Source: Pseudomonas sp. KU26590
GTDB lineage: Bacteria > Pseudomonadota > Gammaproteobacteria > Pseudomonadales > Pseudomonadaceae
NCBI RefSeq assembly: GCF_026153515.1
Contig: NZ_CP110644.1
Coordinates: 6,079,501-6,143,500 of the forward strand
Direction of reading: 5' to 3'
DNA: 64,000 bases
This document shows, piece after piece, positions 18,810 to 28,450 of this stretch. The stretch's first letter is position 1; each line of letters begins with the position of its first letter. A program made the translations under genes and the position numbers. Below the pieces are notes generated by a model, which worked only from the letters and a program-made list of their open reading frames with translations, was not told the origin of the DNA and did no database searches.

Positions 18810-18877
18810 TAAAAAGCTTTACAGTGGACGCCGTTTTCAGCCATTCACGACACCCGGCACGCCAAGGAGCCCCACAG

Positions 18878-19471
18878 ATGCCCAAGGTCGGTATGCAACC
18901 CATTCGGCGTCAACAGTTGATCCAGGCCACCCTGACGGCGGTCGATCAGGTTGGGATGGGCGATGCGAGCATTGCGCTGATCGCCAGACTGGCAGGGGTC
19001 TCCAACGGCATCATCAGTCACTACTTTCAGGACAAGAACGGCCTGATCGCAGCGACGATGCGCCATTTGATGAATGCGCTGATCGCCAGCGTCGCCGAGC
19101 GGCGCCGGGCATTGAACGAGGACAGCCCACGGGCTCACCTGAAAGTGATCATCGAAGGCAACTTCGATTCCAGCCAGGTCAACGGTCCAGCGATGAAAAC
19201 CTGGCTCGCCTTCTGGGCAACCAGCATGCATTCGCCCTCGCTGCACAGGCTGCAGCGGATCAACGATCACCGCCTGTATTCCAACCTCTGCTGCCAGTTC
19301 CGTCGCGCATTGCCGTTGGACGAAGCACGCAGCGCAGCCCGGGGGCTGGCGGCATTGATCGACGGCCTATGGCTGCGCGGCGCGCTTTCGGGCGACGCCT
19401 TCGACACCGAACAAGCGCTACGGATCGCCTACGAGTACATGGACTTTCAACTGGCAAAAGCGCCGAGCTGA
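18878..19471 (+). CDS. betI: TetR-family choline-responsive repressor
   Basis: BetI represses the choline oxidation genes and is released by choline. The 197 residues match the family length. The N-terminal helix-turn-helix includes [24 protein letters not shown] (about residues 29-52). The ATG at 18878 ([14 protein letters not shown]) has AAGGAG eight bases upstream; an upstream in-frame start would cover the operator. betB follows 75 bp downstream. Confidence 0.95.
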   Translation: MPKVGMQPIRRQQLIQATLTAVDQVGMGDASIALIARLAGVSNGIISHYFQDKNGLIAATMRHLMNALIASVAERRRALNEDSPRAHLKVIIEGNFDSSQVNGPAMKTWLAFWATSMHSPSLHRLQRINDHRLYSNLCCQFRRALPLDEARSAARGLAALIDGLWLRGALSGDAFDTEQALRIAYEYMDFQLAKAPS

Positions 19472-19546
19472 AGCAGCCGGCACCACGACCAAGGCAGCGC
19501 GCGGCGCACCTGGTCGTCACCCATTCCAGATTACTGCGAGGATTTT

Positions 19547-21019
19547 ATGGCCCGTTTCGAATTGCAAAAACTCTACATTGACGGCGGCTACGTGGACGCC
19601 AGCAGCACCGCAACCTTCGACGCCATCAACCCGGCCAATGGCGAAGTCCTGGCCCAGGTGCAGCGCGCAACCCAGGAAGACGTCGAACGCGCCGTTGTCA
19701 GCGCTGAAAAGGGCCAGAAAATCTGGGCCGCCATGACCGCCATGGAGCGCTCGCGCATCCTGCGTCGTGCCGTCGACATCCTGCGTGAACGCAACGATGA
19801 GTTGGCCGAACTGGAAACACTGGACACCGGTAAAGCGATCTCCGAAACCAAATACGTCGACATCGTCACCGGCGCCGACGTGCTGGAGTATTACGCCGGT
19901 CTGGTGCCCGCCATCGAAGGCGAGCAGATTCCGCTGCGTGACACCTCGTTCGTCTACACCCGCCGCGAGCCGCTGGGCGTCACCGTCGGCATCGGCGCGT
20001 GGAACTACCCGATCCAGATCGCCCTGTGGAAGTCCGCACCGGCGCTGGCCGCCGGCAACGCGATGATCTTCAAGCCAAGCGAAGTTACCTCGCTGACCAC
20101 GCTGAAACTGGCAGAAATCTACACCGCAGCCGGCGTGCCGGACGGCGTGTTCAACGTGCTGACTGGCGCCGGCAGCGAGGTCGGCAGCTGGCTGACCGAG
20201 CACCCGCGCATCGAGAAGATCTCTTTCACCGGCGGCGTACAGACCGGCAAGAAAGTCATGGCCAGCGCGTCGAGTTCTTCGCTCAAGGAAGTGACCATGG
20301 AGCTGGGCGGCAAGTCCCCGCTGATCATTTTCGACGACGCCGATCTGGATCGTGCCGCCGACATCGCGATGATGGCCAACTTCTACAGCTCGGGTCAGGT
20401 CTGCACCAATGGCACTCGCGTGTTCGTGCCGAGCGCCCTGAAGGCGGCCTTCGAAGCGAAAATTCTTGAGCGCGTCAAACGCATCCGCGTTGGTAATCCG
20501 CAGGACGACAATACCAACTTCGGCCCACTGGTGAGCTTCGCACACATGGAAAACGTGCTCGGCTACATCACCAAGGGCAAGGAAGAAGGCGCCCGCCTGC
20601 TGATCGGCGGCGACCGTCTGACCGAGGGCGAACTGGGCAACGGCGCGTTCGTTGCGCCGACGGTCTTCACCGACTGCACCGATGAAATGACCATCGTCAA
20701 AGAGGAAATCTTCGGCCCGGTCATGAGCATCCTCAGCTACGACACCGAAGAAGAAGTGATCCGTCGCGCCAACGACACCGAAATGGGTCTGGCTGCGGGC
20801 ATCGTGACCAGGGACCTGAACCGCGCGCACCGCGTGATCCATCAACTGGAAGCCGGTATCTGCTGGATCAACGCCTGGGGCGAGTCCGACGCGAAGATGC
20901 CGGTCGGTGGCTACAAGCAGTCGGGCGTGGGCCGCGAGAACGGCATCAGCTCGCTGGCGCAATACACCCGCATTAAATCGGTACAGGTCGAGCTGGGCGA
21001 TTACGCGTCGGTGTTCTGA
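19547..21019 (+). CDS. betB: Betaine aldehyde dehydrogenase
   Basis: BetB oxidises betaine aldehyde to glycine betaine with NAD(P)+, the second step from choline. It has 490 residues. The catalytic cysteine lies in [12 protein letters not shown] at residue 286, the same number as in the P. aeruginosa enzyme, and the general base is in MELGGKSP. The N-terminus [18 protein letters not shown] is typical. The ATG has GCGAGGATTTT upstream. A REP pair separates it from betA. Confidence 0.97.
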   Translation: MARFELQKLYIDGGYVDASSTATFDAINPANGEVLAQVQRATQEDVERAVVSAEKGQKIWAAMTAMERSRILRRAVDILRERNDELAELETLDTGKAISETKYVDIVTGADVLEYYAGLVPAIEGEQIPLRDTSFVYTRREPLGVTVGIGAWNYPIQIALWKSAPALAAGNAMIFKPSEVTSLTTLKLAEIYTAAGVPDGVFNVLTGAGSEVGSWLTEHPRIEKISFTGGVQTGKKVMASASSSSLKEVTMELGGKSPLIIFDDADLDRAADIAMMANFYSSGQVCTNGTRVFVPSALKAAFEAKILERVKRIRVGNPQDDNTNFGPLVSFAHMENVLGYITKGKEEGARLLIGGDRLTEGELGNGAFVAPTVFTDCTDEMTIVKEEIFGPVMSILSYDTEEEVIRRANDTEMGLAAGIVTRDLNRAHRVIHQLEAGICWINAWGESDAKMPVGGYKQSGVGRENGISSLAQYTRIKSVQVELGDYASVF

Positions 21020-21034
21020 TCCCGCACCGACCCT

Positions 21035-21123
21035 TGTAGGAGCGCGCTTGCCCGCGAATGCGTCAGGTCATTCAACGTTGCAGAACCTGACTCATCGCAT
21101 TCGCCAGCAAGCCGGCTCCTACA
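21035..21123. repeat. Class II REP pair between betB and betA
   Basis: TGTAGGAGCGCGCTTGCCCG opens the element, and GCCAGCAAGCCGGCTCCTACA closes it in inverted orientation. It forms an imperfect hairpin inside the betIBA operon, 15 bp after the betB stop, and may change the relative level of betA message. Confidence 0.85.
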
Positions 21124-21181
21124 GATTTCGACCGCGCACATTTGCTTCATTTCAGACCAATCTCAAAGAGGGAACATTTCA

Positions 21182-22885
21182 ATGTCCCAAGAATTCGATT
21201 ACATCATCATCGGCGCCGGCTCGGCCGGTAACACCCTGGCAGCCCGTCTCACCGAAGACGCAGGCGTCACCGTGCTGTTGCTTGAAGCAGGCGGCCCGGA
21301 CTATCGCGCTGACTTCCGTACGCAAATGCCGGCCGCGCTCGCGTTCCCACTGCAAGGCCGTCGCTACAACTGGGCCTACGAGACCGAGCCAGAGCCGCAC
21401 ATGAACAACCGCCGCATGGAATGCGGTCGCGGCAAGGGCCTGGGTGGCTCGTCGCTGATCAACGGCATGTGCTACATCCGCGGCAACGCCATGGACTACG
21501 ACGGCTGGGCGAAAAACCCGGGGCTGGACGACTGGTCCTACCTCGATTGCCTGCCGTACTTCCGCAAGGCCGAAACCCGCGACATCGGCCCGAACGACTA
21601 CCACGGTGGCGAAGGCCCGGTCAGCGTGACCACGCCCAAGGCCGGCAATAACCCGCTGTTCGCCGCGATGGTTGAAGCAGGCGTGCAAGCCGGTTATCCG
21701 CGCACCGACGACCTCAACGGCTATCAGCAGGAAGGTTTCGGCCCGATGGACCGCACCGTCACGCCGTTCGGCCGTCGCGCCAGCACCGCCCGTGGCTATC
21801 TGGACGAAGCGAAGAAGCGCTCGACCCTGACCATCGTCACTCACGCACTGACCGACCGGATTCTGTTCGATAACAAGCGCGCCGTCGGCGTGGCCTACAT
21901 GGTCGGCGACAGCGACACCCGCATCGAAGCGCGCGCTCGCAAGGAAGTCCTGCTGTGTGGCGGCGCAATTGCCTCGCCGCAGATCCTGCAGCGTTCCGGC
22001 GTCGGCCCTGCGCCGCTGCTGAAGAAGCTCGACATCCCGGTCGTTCACGACCTGCCGGGCGTTGGCGAGAACCTGCAAGACCACCTGGAAATGTATTTGC
22101 AGTACGCCTGCACAGAGCCGGTCTCGCTGTACCCTTCGCTGCTGTGGTGGAACCAGCCGGCCATCGGTGCAGAGTGGATGTTCCTCGGCAAAGGCATCGG
22201 CGCCAGCAACCAGTTCGAGGCGGGCGGTTTCATTCGTTCGCGCAAGGAATTCGAGTGGCCGAACATTCAGTACCACTTCCTGCCGGTCGCGATTAACTAC
22301 AACGGCAGCAAGGGCGTACAAGAGCATGGTTTCCAGGCGCACGTGGGTTCGATGCGTTCGCCAAGCCGTGGTCGCGTGCAGTTGAAGTCGAAGAATCCCC
22401 GCGAGTACCCGAGCATTCTTTTCAACTACATGGCGTCCGAGCAGGACTGGCAGGAATTCCGCGACGGCATTCGCCTGACCCGCGAGATCATGCAGCAGCC
22501 AGCACTGGACAAATACCGTGGCCGCGAAATCAGCCCGGGCATCGACGTGCAGAGCGACGAGCAGCTGGACACGTTTATCCGTGAGCATGCAGAGACTGCT
22601 TATCACCCGTCCTGCTCGTGCAAGATGGGCACCGATGAAATGGCTGTCGTCGATGGCCAGGGCCGCGTCCACGGGATGGAAGGGCTGCGTGTGGTGGATG
22701 CGTCGATCATGCCGCTGATCACCACCGGCAACCTCAACGCGCCGACGATCATGATGGCCGAGAAAATCGCCGACAAGATCCGTGGCCGCGCCCCGCTGCC
22801 GCGCAGCACCGCCGATTACTATGTCGCAGGCGACGCGCCAGTACGTGGCAAGCCGATGCGTGAAGTGGGCCCGTTGGCGCAGTAA
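21182..22885 (+). CDS. betA: Choline dehydrogenase
   Basis: BetA is a membrane-associated GMC-family flavoprotein that oxidises choline to betaine aldehyde. The 567 residues begin with the FAD-binding motif [14 protein letters not shown]. The GMC active-site region is seen at [12 protein letters not shown], and the second conserved region at [20 protein letters not shown]. The ATG at 21182 follows AAAGAGGGAACATTTCA. It is the last gene of betIBA, followed by 56 bp and a large REP array. Confidence 0.97.
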   Translation: MSQEFDYIIIGAGSAGNTLAARLTEDAGVTVLLLEAGGPDYRADFRTQMPAALAFPLQGRRYNWAYETEPEPHMNNRRMECGRGKGLGGSSLINGMCYIRGNAMDYDGWAKNPGLDDWSYLDCLPYFRKAETRDIGPNDYHGGEGPVSVTTPKAGNNPLFAAMVEAGVQAGYPRTDDLNGYQQEGFGPMDRTVTPFGRRASTARGYLDEAKKRSTLTIVTHALTDRILFDNKRAVGVAYMVGDSDTRIEARARKEVLLCGGAIASPQILQRSGVGPAPLLKKLDIPVVHDLPGVGENLQDHLEMYLQYACTEPVSLYPSLLWWNQPAIGAEWMFLGKGIGASNQFEAGGFIRSRKEFEWPNIQYHFLPVAINYNGSKGVQEHGFQAHVGSMRSPSRGRVQLKSKNPREYPSILFNYMASEQDWQEFRDGIRLTREIMQQPALDKYRGREISPGIDVQSDEQLDTFIREHAETAYHPSCSCKMGTDEMAVVDGQGRVHGMEGLRVVDASIMPLITTGNLNAPTIMMAEKIADKIRGRAPLPRSTADYYVAGDAPVRGKPMREVGPLAQ

Positions 22886-22941
22886 TAAACGCCAATCACT
22901 GGGATCGGATAAACCCGGTCCCGCTATCGGCGCACATTTGT

Positions 22942-23831
22942 CAGTAGGACCGGCTTTAGCCGGGGAGAGGCCAGTGGGTACACCCTCAATTTTGCGGTGT
23001 CACACCTGACGCATTCCCGGCTAAAGCCGGTCCCACAATGGTCAAGCGCTGTGTCAGTGGGACCGGCTTCAGCCGGGAAGGGGCAAGTGGGTACACCCTC
23101 GATTTTTCGGTGTGACACCTGACGCTTTCCCGGCTAAAGCCGGTCCCACAATGGTCGTGCGCTGTGTCAGTGGGACCGGCTTTAGCCGGGAAGAGGCCGG
23201 TGGATACACCCTCGATTTTGCGGTGTGACACATGGCGCATTCACGGCTAAAACCGGTCCCACAATGGTCGTGCGCTGTGTCAGTGGGACCGGCTTCAGCC
23301 GGTAAGAGGCCGGTGGGTACACCCTCGATTTTGCGGTGTGACACCTGGCGCATTCCCGGCTAAAGCCGGTTCCACAATGGTCGTGCGCTGTGTCAGTGGG
23401 ACCGGCTTCTGCCGGGAAGAGGCCGGTGGCTACACCCTGGGTTTTGCGGTGTGACACCTGACGCTTTCCCGGCTAAAGCCGGTCCCACAATGGTCGTGCG
23501 CTGTGTCAGTGGGACCGGCTTCAGCCGGGAAGAGGCCGGTGGATACACCCTCGGTTTTGCGGTGTGACACCTGACGCATTCCCGGCTAAAGCCGGTCCCA
23601 CAATGGTCGTGCGCTGTGTCAGTGGGACCGGCTTCAGCCGGGAAGAGGCCGGTGGGTACACCCTCGATTTTGCGGTGTGACACATGGCGCATTCCCGGCT
23701 AAAGCCGGTCCCACAATGGTCAAGCGCTGTGTCAGTAGGACCGGCTTTAGCCGGGAAGAGTCCAGTGGATACACCCTCGTTTTTGCGGTGTCACACCTGA
23801 CGCATTCCCGGCTAAAGCCGGTCCCACAATG
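22942..23831. repeat. Array of eight class I REP pairs with an exact 113-bp period
   Basis: The motif CAGT(G/A)GGACCGGCTT begins at 22942, 23055, 23168, 23281, 23394, 23507, 23620 and 23733, exactly 113 bp apart each time. Every unit holds GGACCGGCTTTAGCCGGGAA, a spacer with TACACCCTCG and GCGGTGTGACAC, and the inverted CCCGGCTAAAGCCGGTCCCA. Units differ by scattered substitutions but by no indels. The REP is a close variant of the one around the RAYT gene. Nothing else is seen between betA and the tldD-like gene. Confidence 0.95.
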
Positions 23832-23931
23832 GCGCGCTGCGTGCGCGTTGTCCTTCCCTCCCCCGCTGCAGTGATCATCCGCGCTATGATTCGGGCCGTT
23901 GCCTGTCCGAATCGCCAAGGAGCCTTCCTGC

Positions 23932-25374
23932 ATGTTCGACTTCTCCGCTCAGCTCAAGCAGCGGTTCGCCGCCCTGCAGAGCAGCGCCCCGTTTTTCTCC
24001 CTTCGCTACGTCAAACAGACCAGCCAGCACCTGTCGGTGCGCAAGAACGTCGCCGAGCCGCCGCATCTGAGCATCGACGAAGGCGCGATGCTGACCGTGC
24101 GTATCAATGGCGTCGAAGCCTACGCGGCCACCAATGACATCTCCCAGCGCGGGCTTCAGACGGCGCTGGAGCAGGCGGAGAGTCAAGCGCGGCAGCTGGC
24201 CCCGCATTCCCTCCTCGACCTGCGCGACCACGCTGTCGCCACTGCCCGAGCCGATTACCTTTCGCCCAACCTGCAAAGAGCGTTTCCGTCACTCAGCGAT
24301 TGCTACGCCCTGCTCAACGCCGAATCGGCATCGGTGCCCAAGGACGAGCGCCTGGTCAACTGGCAGGTCAGCCTGGGCCTCGAGAACGTCGAACAGATCT
24401 ACCTGAACAACGCCGGCGCCGAGATCCGTCAGGCCCAGCGCTTCGTCTTCCCTGGCTTAACCGTCACGGCTTACGACGGCCAAGACAGCCAAACCCGCAG
24501 CCTCGGTCGCGAGAACTTCGGCCAGCAAGGCGGCGCGGAAGTCATCGCGTCGTGCGGGATCATTGGCGCGGCGGTCAACGTTGCCGATCAGGCGCTGCAA
24601 CTGGTCATGGCGCCGAACACGCCCTCCGGCCCGCGCGATCTGTTGCTCACACCCGACCAGATGACCCTGCAAATCCACGAATCCATCGGCCACCCGCTGG
24701 AGCTGGACCGCATCCTCGGCGATGAGCGCAATTACGCCGGGACCAGCTTCGTCAAAGCCAGCGACTTCGGCAGCCTGCAATACGGCTCAAGCCTGCTCAA
24801 CGTGACGTTCGATCCTGAAATCCCCGAGCAACTGGCGAGCTACGGCTTTGATGACGACGGCACGCCGGCGAGCAAGCAATTTCTGATCAAGGACGGCGTA
24901 CTGGTGAGGCCGCTGGGCGGCGCGCTGTCGCAATACCGCAGCGGCATGGAAGGCGTCGCAAACAGCCGCGCATCCAGCTGGAACCGCGCACCCATCGACC
25001 GCATGGCCAACCTCAACATCGAGCCGGGCGACCAGTCGATGGCGCAGCTCATTGGCGGCATCGAACACGGCATCTTGATGAGCACCAACCGCTCGTGGTC
25101 GATCGACGATGCTCGCAACAAATTCCAGTTCGGCTGTGAGTGGGGTCAACTCATCGAGAACGGCGAACTCAAGGGCGTGGTGAAAAACCCGAACTACCGT
25201 GCGATCTCCGCCCAGTTCTGGCGCAACCTCAGCGCGGTCGGCGACGGCAGCACCTTCAAGGTCCTCGGCACGCCCAACTGCGGCAAAGGCGAACCCAATC
25301 AAGTGATCCGCGTGGGGCATGCCTCGCCCGCTTGCGTGTTCGCGAGCGTTGATGTTTTCGGAGGTGACGCATGA
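23932..25374 (+). CDS. TldD-type metalloprotease subunit (second-family paralog)
   Basis: TldD/TldE heterodimers are zinc-dependent proteases acting on unfolded peptides, as in microcin B17 maturation. This 480-residue protein carries the zinc motif HESIGH in QIHESIGHPLELDRILGDE, and a downstream cysteine (GTPNCGKGEP) fits the third ligand. I chose MFDFSAQLKQRF at 23932, with CAAGGAGCC upstream. It overlaps the next gene by four bases. No peptide-modification genes lie nearby, so the substrate is unknown. It could be a second tldDE-like pair beside the housekeeping one; that pair is not in the window. Confidence 0.85.
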   Translation: MFDFSAQLKQRFAALQSSAPFFSLRYVKQTSQHLSVRKNVAEPPHLSIDEGAMLTVRINGVEAYAATNDISQRGLQTALEQAESQARQLAPHSLLDLRDHAVATARADYLSPNLQRAFPSLSDCYALLNAESASVPKDERLVNWQVSLGLENVEQIYLNNAGAEIRQAQRFVFPGLTVTAYDGQDSQTRSLGRENFGQQGGAEVIASCGIIGAAVNVADQALQLVMAPNTPSGPRDLLLTPDQMTLQIHESIGHPLELDRILGDERNYAGTSFVKASDFGSLQYGSSLLNVTFDPEIPEQLASYGFDDDGTPASKQFLIKDGVLVRPLGGALSQYRSGMEGVANSRASSWNRAPIDRMANLNIEPGDQSMAQLIGGIEHGILMSTNRSWSIDDARNKFQFGCEWGQLIENGELKGVVKNPNYRAISAQFWRNLSAVGDGSTFKVLGTPNCGKGEPNQVIRVGHASPACVFASVDVFGGDA

Positions 25375-26699
25375 TGTCCCATCAAGCGCAATTCAAAGCC
25401 CTGGCCGAGTGGCTACACGGCGCGATCACGGCGGACGAGCGTTACACCCTAAGCTATGACGCCGAAGCCTCGGACTTCATTCGCTTCAATCACGCCAAGG
25501 TGCGCCAGGCCGGGCACGTGCAGCAAGCCAGCGTGACCTTCAAGCTGATCGCCGCAGGCCGCCACGCTAACCTGAACCTCACGCTGTCGGGCGATGGCGA
25601 GGTGGATCAACAACGCCTGAGCGACGCCCTGCTTCAGCTGCGCGAAACCCTGACGCTGTTGCCGGAAGATCCTTACCTGCAACTGAATGAAGAGGCCTGG
25701 CAGAGCAGCAACGTGCAGGAGACGCCACTGCCGGACAGCGCCCATGTGGTCGAGCAGATCGCGCAACTGGGCGAGGGGCTGGATCTGGTCGGCATCTACG
25801 CGGCCGGTCCGATCTATCGCGGCTTCGCCAGTTCAAGCGGTGCGCTGGGCTGGCATCAGGCCAATAGTCTCAATTTCGACTGGAGCCTGTTCCACGAGAA
25901 CGGACAGGCGGTGAAAGCCAACTACGCCGGGCACACATGGACGGATGAAGGCTTTGCACGGCGATTCGCCCTGGCCCGTGAGCAATTGGCGTTTCTTGGA
26001 CGCCCGGCACATGCCCTCGCGCCCGGGCAATACCGCGCCTATCTGGCGCCTGCCGCACTGGAAGAAGTCATGGGCATGCTGTGCTGGGGTGGTTTCTCTG
26101 CGCAGTCGCTGGCCGACAAGACCAGTCCCTTGCAACGGCTGTATGACGGCCAGGCCAGGTTGAGTCCGCTGGTGAGTTTGAACGAGCAGGTCAGCGGTTC
26201 GTTGTCCCCTGCGTTTTCCGGCGAGGGTTATCCGCGCAGGGACCTGTCGCTCGTCGCCGAAGGCGTCGCCCGGGATCGGATGATCGACTCGCGCAGCGCC
26301 GCCGAATACGGCCTTGTCGCCAACGGCGCGGGCTGGGGCGAGTCGCCGAGCGCGCTGAGCATGGAGGGCGGTTCACTGGCGCTGGATGAAGTCTTGAAAG
26401 CGCTGGGCACGGGTCTGTACATCAGCAACTTGTGGTACCTGAATTTCTCGGACCGCACCGCCGGGCGCATCACCGGCATGACGCGCTTCGCCACGTTCTG
26501 GGTCGAAGATGGGCAGATCAAGGCACCGGTCAACACCATGCGCTTCGACGACAGTATCTTCGCGCTGCTGGGCACGGCGCTGGAACAACTGACCACAGAA
26601 AGGGAACTCTTGCTGTCGACGAGCACCTACAGTCAGCGTCAGACCGCCTCGAACCTGCTGCCCGGCGCGCTGCTGAGTGGGTTGACGCTGACGCTTTAA
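25371..26699 (+). CDS. TldE/PmbA-type partner subunit
   Basis: The 442-residue product has the PmbA/TldE fold but no HExxxH motif, as expected for the non-catalytic partner. Its ATG overlaps the TGA of the upstream gene (ATGA), and a second ATG follows at once, so translational coupling is expected. Features such as YISNLWYLNFSDRTAGRITG and MTRFATFWVEDGQI match the C-terminal TldD/E region. A class II REP lies downstream. Confidence 0.84.
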   Translation: MMSHQAQFKALAEWLHGAITADERYTLSYDAEASDFIRFNHAKVRQAGHVQQASVTFKLIAAGRHANLNLTLSGDGEVDQQRLSDALLQLRETLTLLPEDPYLQLNEEAWQSSNVQETPLPDSAHVVEQIAQLGEGLDLVGIYAAGPIYRGFASSSGALGWHQANSLNFDWSLFHENGQAVKANYAGHTWTDEGFARRFALAREQLAFLGRPAHALAPGQYRAYLAPAALEEVMGMLCWGGFSAQSLADKTSPLQRLYDGQARLSPLVSLNEQVSGSLSPAFSGEGYPRRDLSLVAEGVARDRMIDSRSAAEYGLVANGAGWGESPSALSMEGGSLALDEVLKALGTGLYISNLWYLNFSDRTAGRITGMTRFATFWVEDGQIKAPVNTMRFDDSIFALLGTALEQLTTERELLLSTSTYSQRQTASNLLPGALLSGLTLTL

Positions 26700-26761
26700 C
26701 GCCGACGTCGAAACATGCCCTCTGCGCCGCCTGAGGCTGCTGTTGATTCTGCCCGAAGGGC

Positions 26762-26866
26762 GTAGGAGCGCGCTTGCCCGCGAATGCAGTGTGTCAGGCA
26801 ATAAACAGGACACAGACATAACGCAATCGCGGGCAAGGTGGAGCGCCACCCCGGTCGCTCCTACAG
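26762..26866. repeat. Class II REP pair downstream of the tldDE-like genes
   Basis: GTAGGAGCGCGCTTGCCCGC at the left; the right copy, GCGGGCAAGG...TCGCTCCTACA, carries a short insertion. It probably also serves as a terminator hairpin. Confidence 0.8.
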
Positions 26867-26921
26867 GAACGGCGAGACTCCCCTAAACGTTATACAAAAC
26901 CCATAAGGACCCTCGATCCAC

Positions 26922-28364
26922 ATGCCAACCTCAACACCGCAGCTGGACGCCCGCACCCTGCGCTGGATGCCATGGGTCATCGCCATCGCCTTTTTCATGC
27001 AAAGCCTGGACGGCACGATCCTCAACACCGCGCTGCCATCCATGGCCCGCTCGCTGGCGGAAGACCCCTTGCGCATGCAGTCGGTGATCATCGCCTACAT
27101 GCTGACCATCGCCCTGCTGATTCCGGCGTCCGGCTGGATTTCCGACCGTTTTGGCATCAAGCGCATCTTTTTCAGCGCCATCCTGCTGTTCAGCTTCGGA
27201 TCCTTGCTGTGCGCGGTGTCCAACTCCGTCGGCATGCTGGTCGGGGCGCGGGTGATTCAGGGCCTGGGCGGTGCGTTGATGATGCCGGTCGGCCGGCTCA
27301 TCGTGCTGCGCGCCTATCCGAGGACCGAGCTGGTGCGCACGCTGAGCTTCATCACCATGCCCGCCCTGCTTGGCCCGCTGATGGGCCCGACGGTCGGCGG
27401 CTGGCTGGTGGAATACCTGAGCTGGCACTGGATCTTCCTGATCAACCTCCCGGTGGGGATTCTCGGTTGCTTTGCGGTGCGCAAATTCATCCCCGATCTG
27501 CAGGGCGGCGGACGCACGCGTTTTGATCTGGTGGGATTCGGGCTGTTCGGTGCGTCGATGGTGCTCATCACCATTGCGCTGGAAGGCTTGGGCGAACTCC
27601 ACTTGCCGCACTTGCGCGTGGTGATGCTGTTGTTCGGCGGCATGGCCTGTCTGGCGGCGTACTGGTTGCGCGCCAGTCACGTGGAAGCGCCGCTGTTCTC
27701 CGCGCAGTTGTTCAAGACCCGCAGTTTCGCGGTGGGCATCATGGGCAACCTGTTCGCCCGCCTGGGCAGCGGCGCCCTGCCTTTTCTGCTGCCGCTGATG
27801 CTGCAAGTCGCGCTGGGTTACTCACCGTCACACGCCGGCATGAGCATGATTCCCCTGGCCCTCGCAGCGATGTTCGCCAAACCGCTGGCGACCAAAGCCA
27901 TCGAGCGACTGGGTTATCGCATCGTGTTGACCGGTAATACGCTGCTGCTGGGCATCCTGCTGGCGAGCATGGCCCTGATCAGTGCTGACACGCCGTACTG
28001 GCTTTTGTTAATTCATCTGGCGTTTCTGGGCGGGGTCAACTCGCTGCAGTTCTCGGCGATGAACGCAGTGACGCTGATCGATCTTGACGATGCCAGCGCC
28101 GCCAGCGGCAACAGTTTGCTGTCGGTGGTCGCGCAGCTGTCCCTGAGTCTCGGCGTCGCCTGCGGGGCCGCGTTGCTGGGCGGATTCAGCGACGACGTGG
28201 CGACGGGTGACGTCAGCGACGTGCTCGGCGCGTTCCAGCTGACCTTCCTGTGTGTCGGCGTGCTGGCGATGTTCGCGGCGTCGATCTTTCTGCAGCTTTC
28301 GCCGCGCATGGCCCCCGAAGCGCCGCCGCGCAAACCGCAACCAGAGCCCGAGATCGAGGCGTGA
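26922..28364 (+). CDS. MFS drug:proton antiporter, 14-TMS DHA2 family (MdtD-like)
   Basis: A 480-residue inner-membrane protein with about 14 predicted hydrophobic segments. The DHA2 motifs are visible: QSLDGTILNTALPSMA in the first segment, GWISDRFGIKRIFF in the loop, and GPLMGPTVGGWLVEYLSWHW in motif C. The ATG at 26922 follows AAGGACCCTCGATCCAC. The sequence is closest in my recollection to E. coli MdtD. It is followed by dbpA at 86 bp. The substrate cannot be told. Confidence 0.85.
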   Translation: MPTSTPQLDARTLRWMPWVIAIAFFMQSLDGTILNTALPSMARSLAEDPLRMQSVIIAYMLTIALLIPASGWISDRFGIKRIFFSAILLFSFGSLLCAVSNSVGMLVGARVIQGLGGALMMPVGRLIVLRAYPRTELVRTLSFITMPALLGPLMGPTVGGWLVEYLSWHWIFLINLPVGILGCFAVRKFIPDLQGGGRTRFDLVGFGLFGASMVLITIALEGLGELHLPHLRVVMLLFGGMACLAAYWLRASHVEAPLFSAQLFKTRSFAVGIMGNLFARLGSGALPFLLPLMLQVALGYSPSHAGMSMIPLALAAMFAKPLATKAIERLGYRIVLTGNTLLLGILLASMALISADTPYWLLLIHLAFLGGVNSLQFSAMNAVTLIDLDDASAASGNSLLSVVAQLSLSLGVACGAALLGGFSDDVATGDVSDVLGAFQLTFLCVGVLAMFAASIFLQLSPRMAPEAPPRKPQPEPEIEA

Positions 28365-28450
28365 TGCAATCACCATTTATCGCGCGCGGCCCCAAGGCAG
28401 GGGTCGCGACCTGATACACTGCGCGACATTTTGTTTTGCAGGCCCGTCCC

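Noticed and set aside
22942..23831. Regular repeat array resembling CRISPR
   Set aside because: The intervening sequence is also repeated, units are 113 bp with internal inverted REPs, and no cas gene is near.
22924..23933. Series of overlapping 65-99-residue minus-strand frames with a repeated protein sequence
   Set aside because: They are translations of the 113-bp REP array; the period is not a multiple of three, so frames shift from unit to unit.
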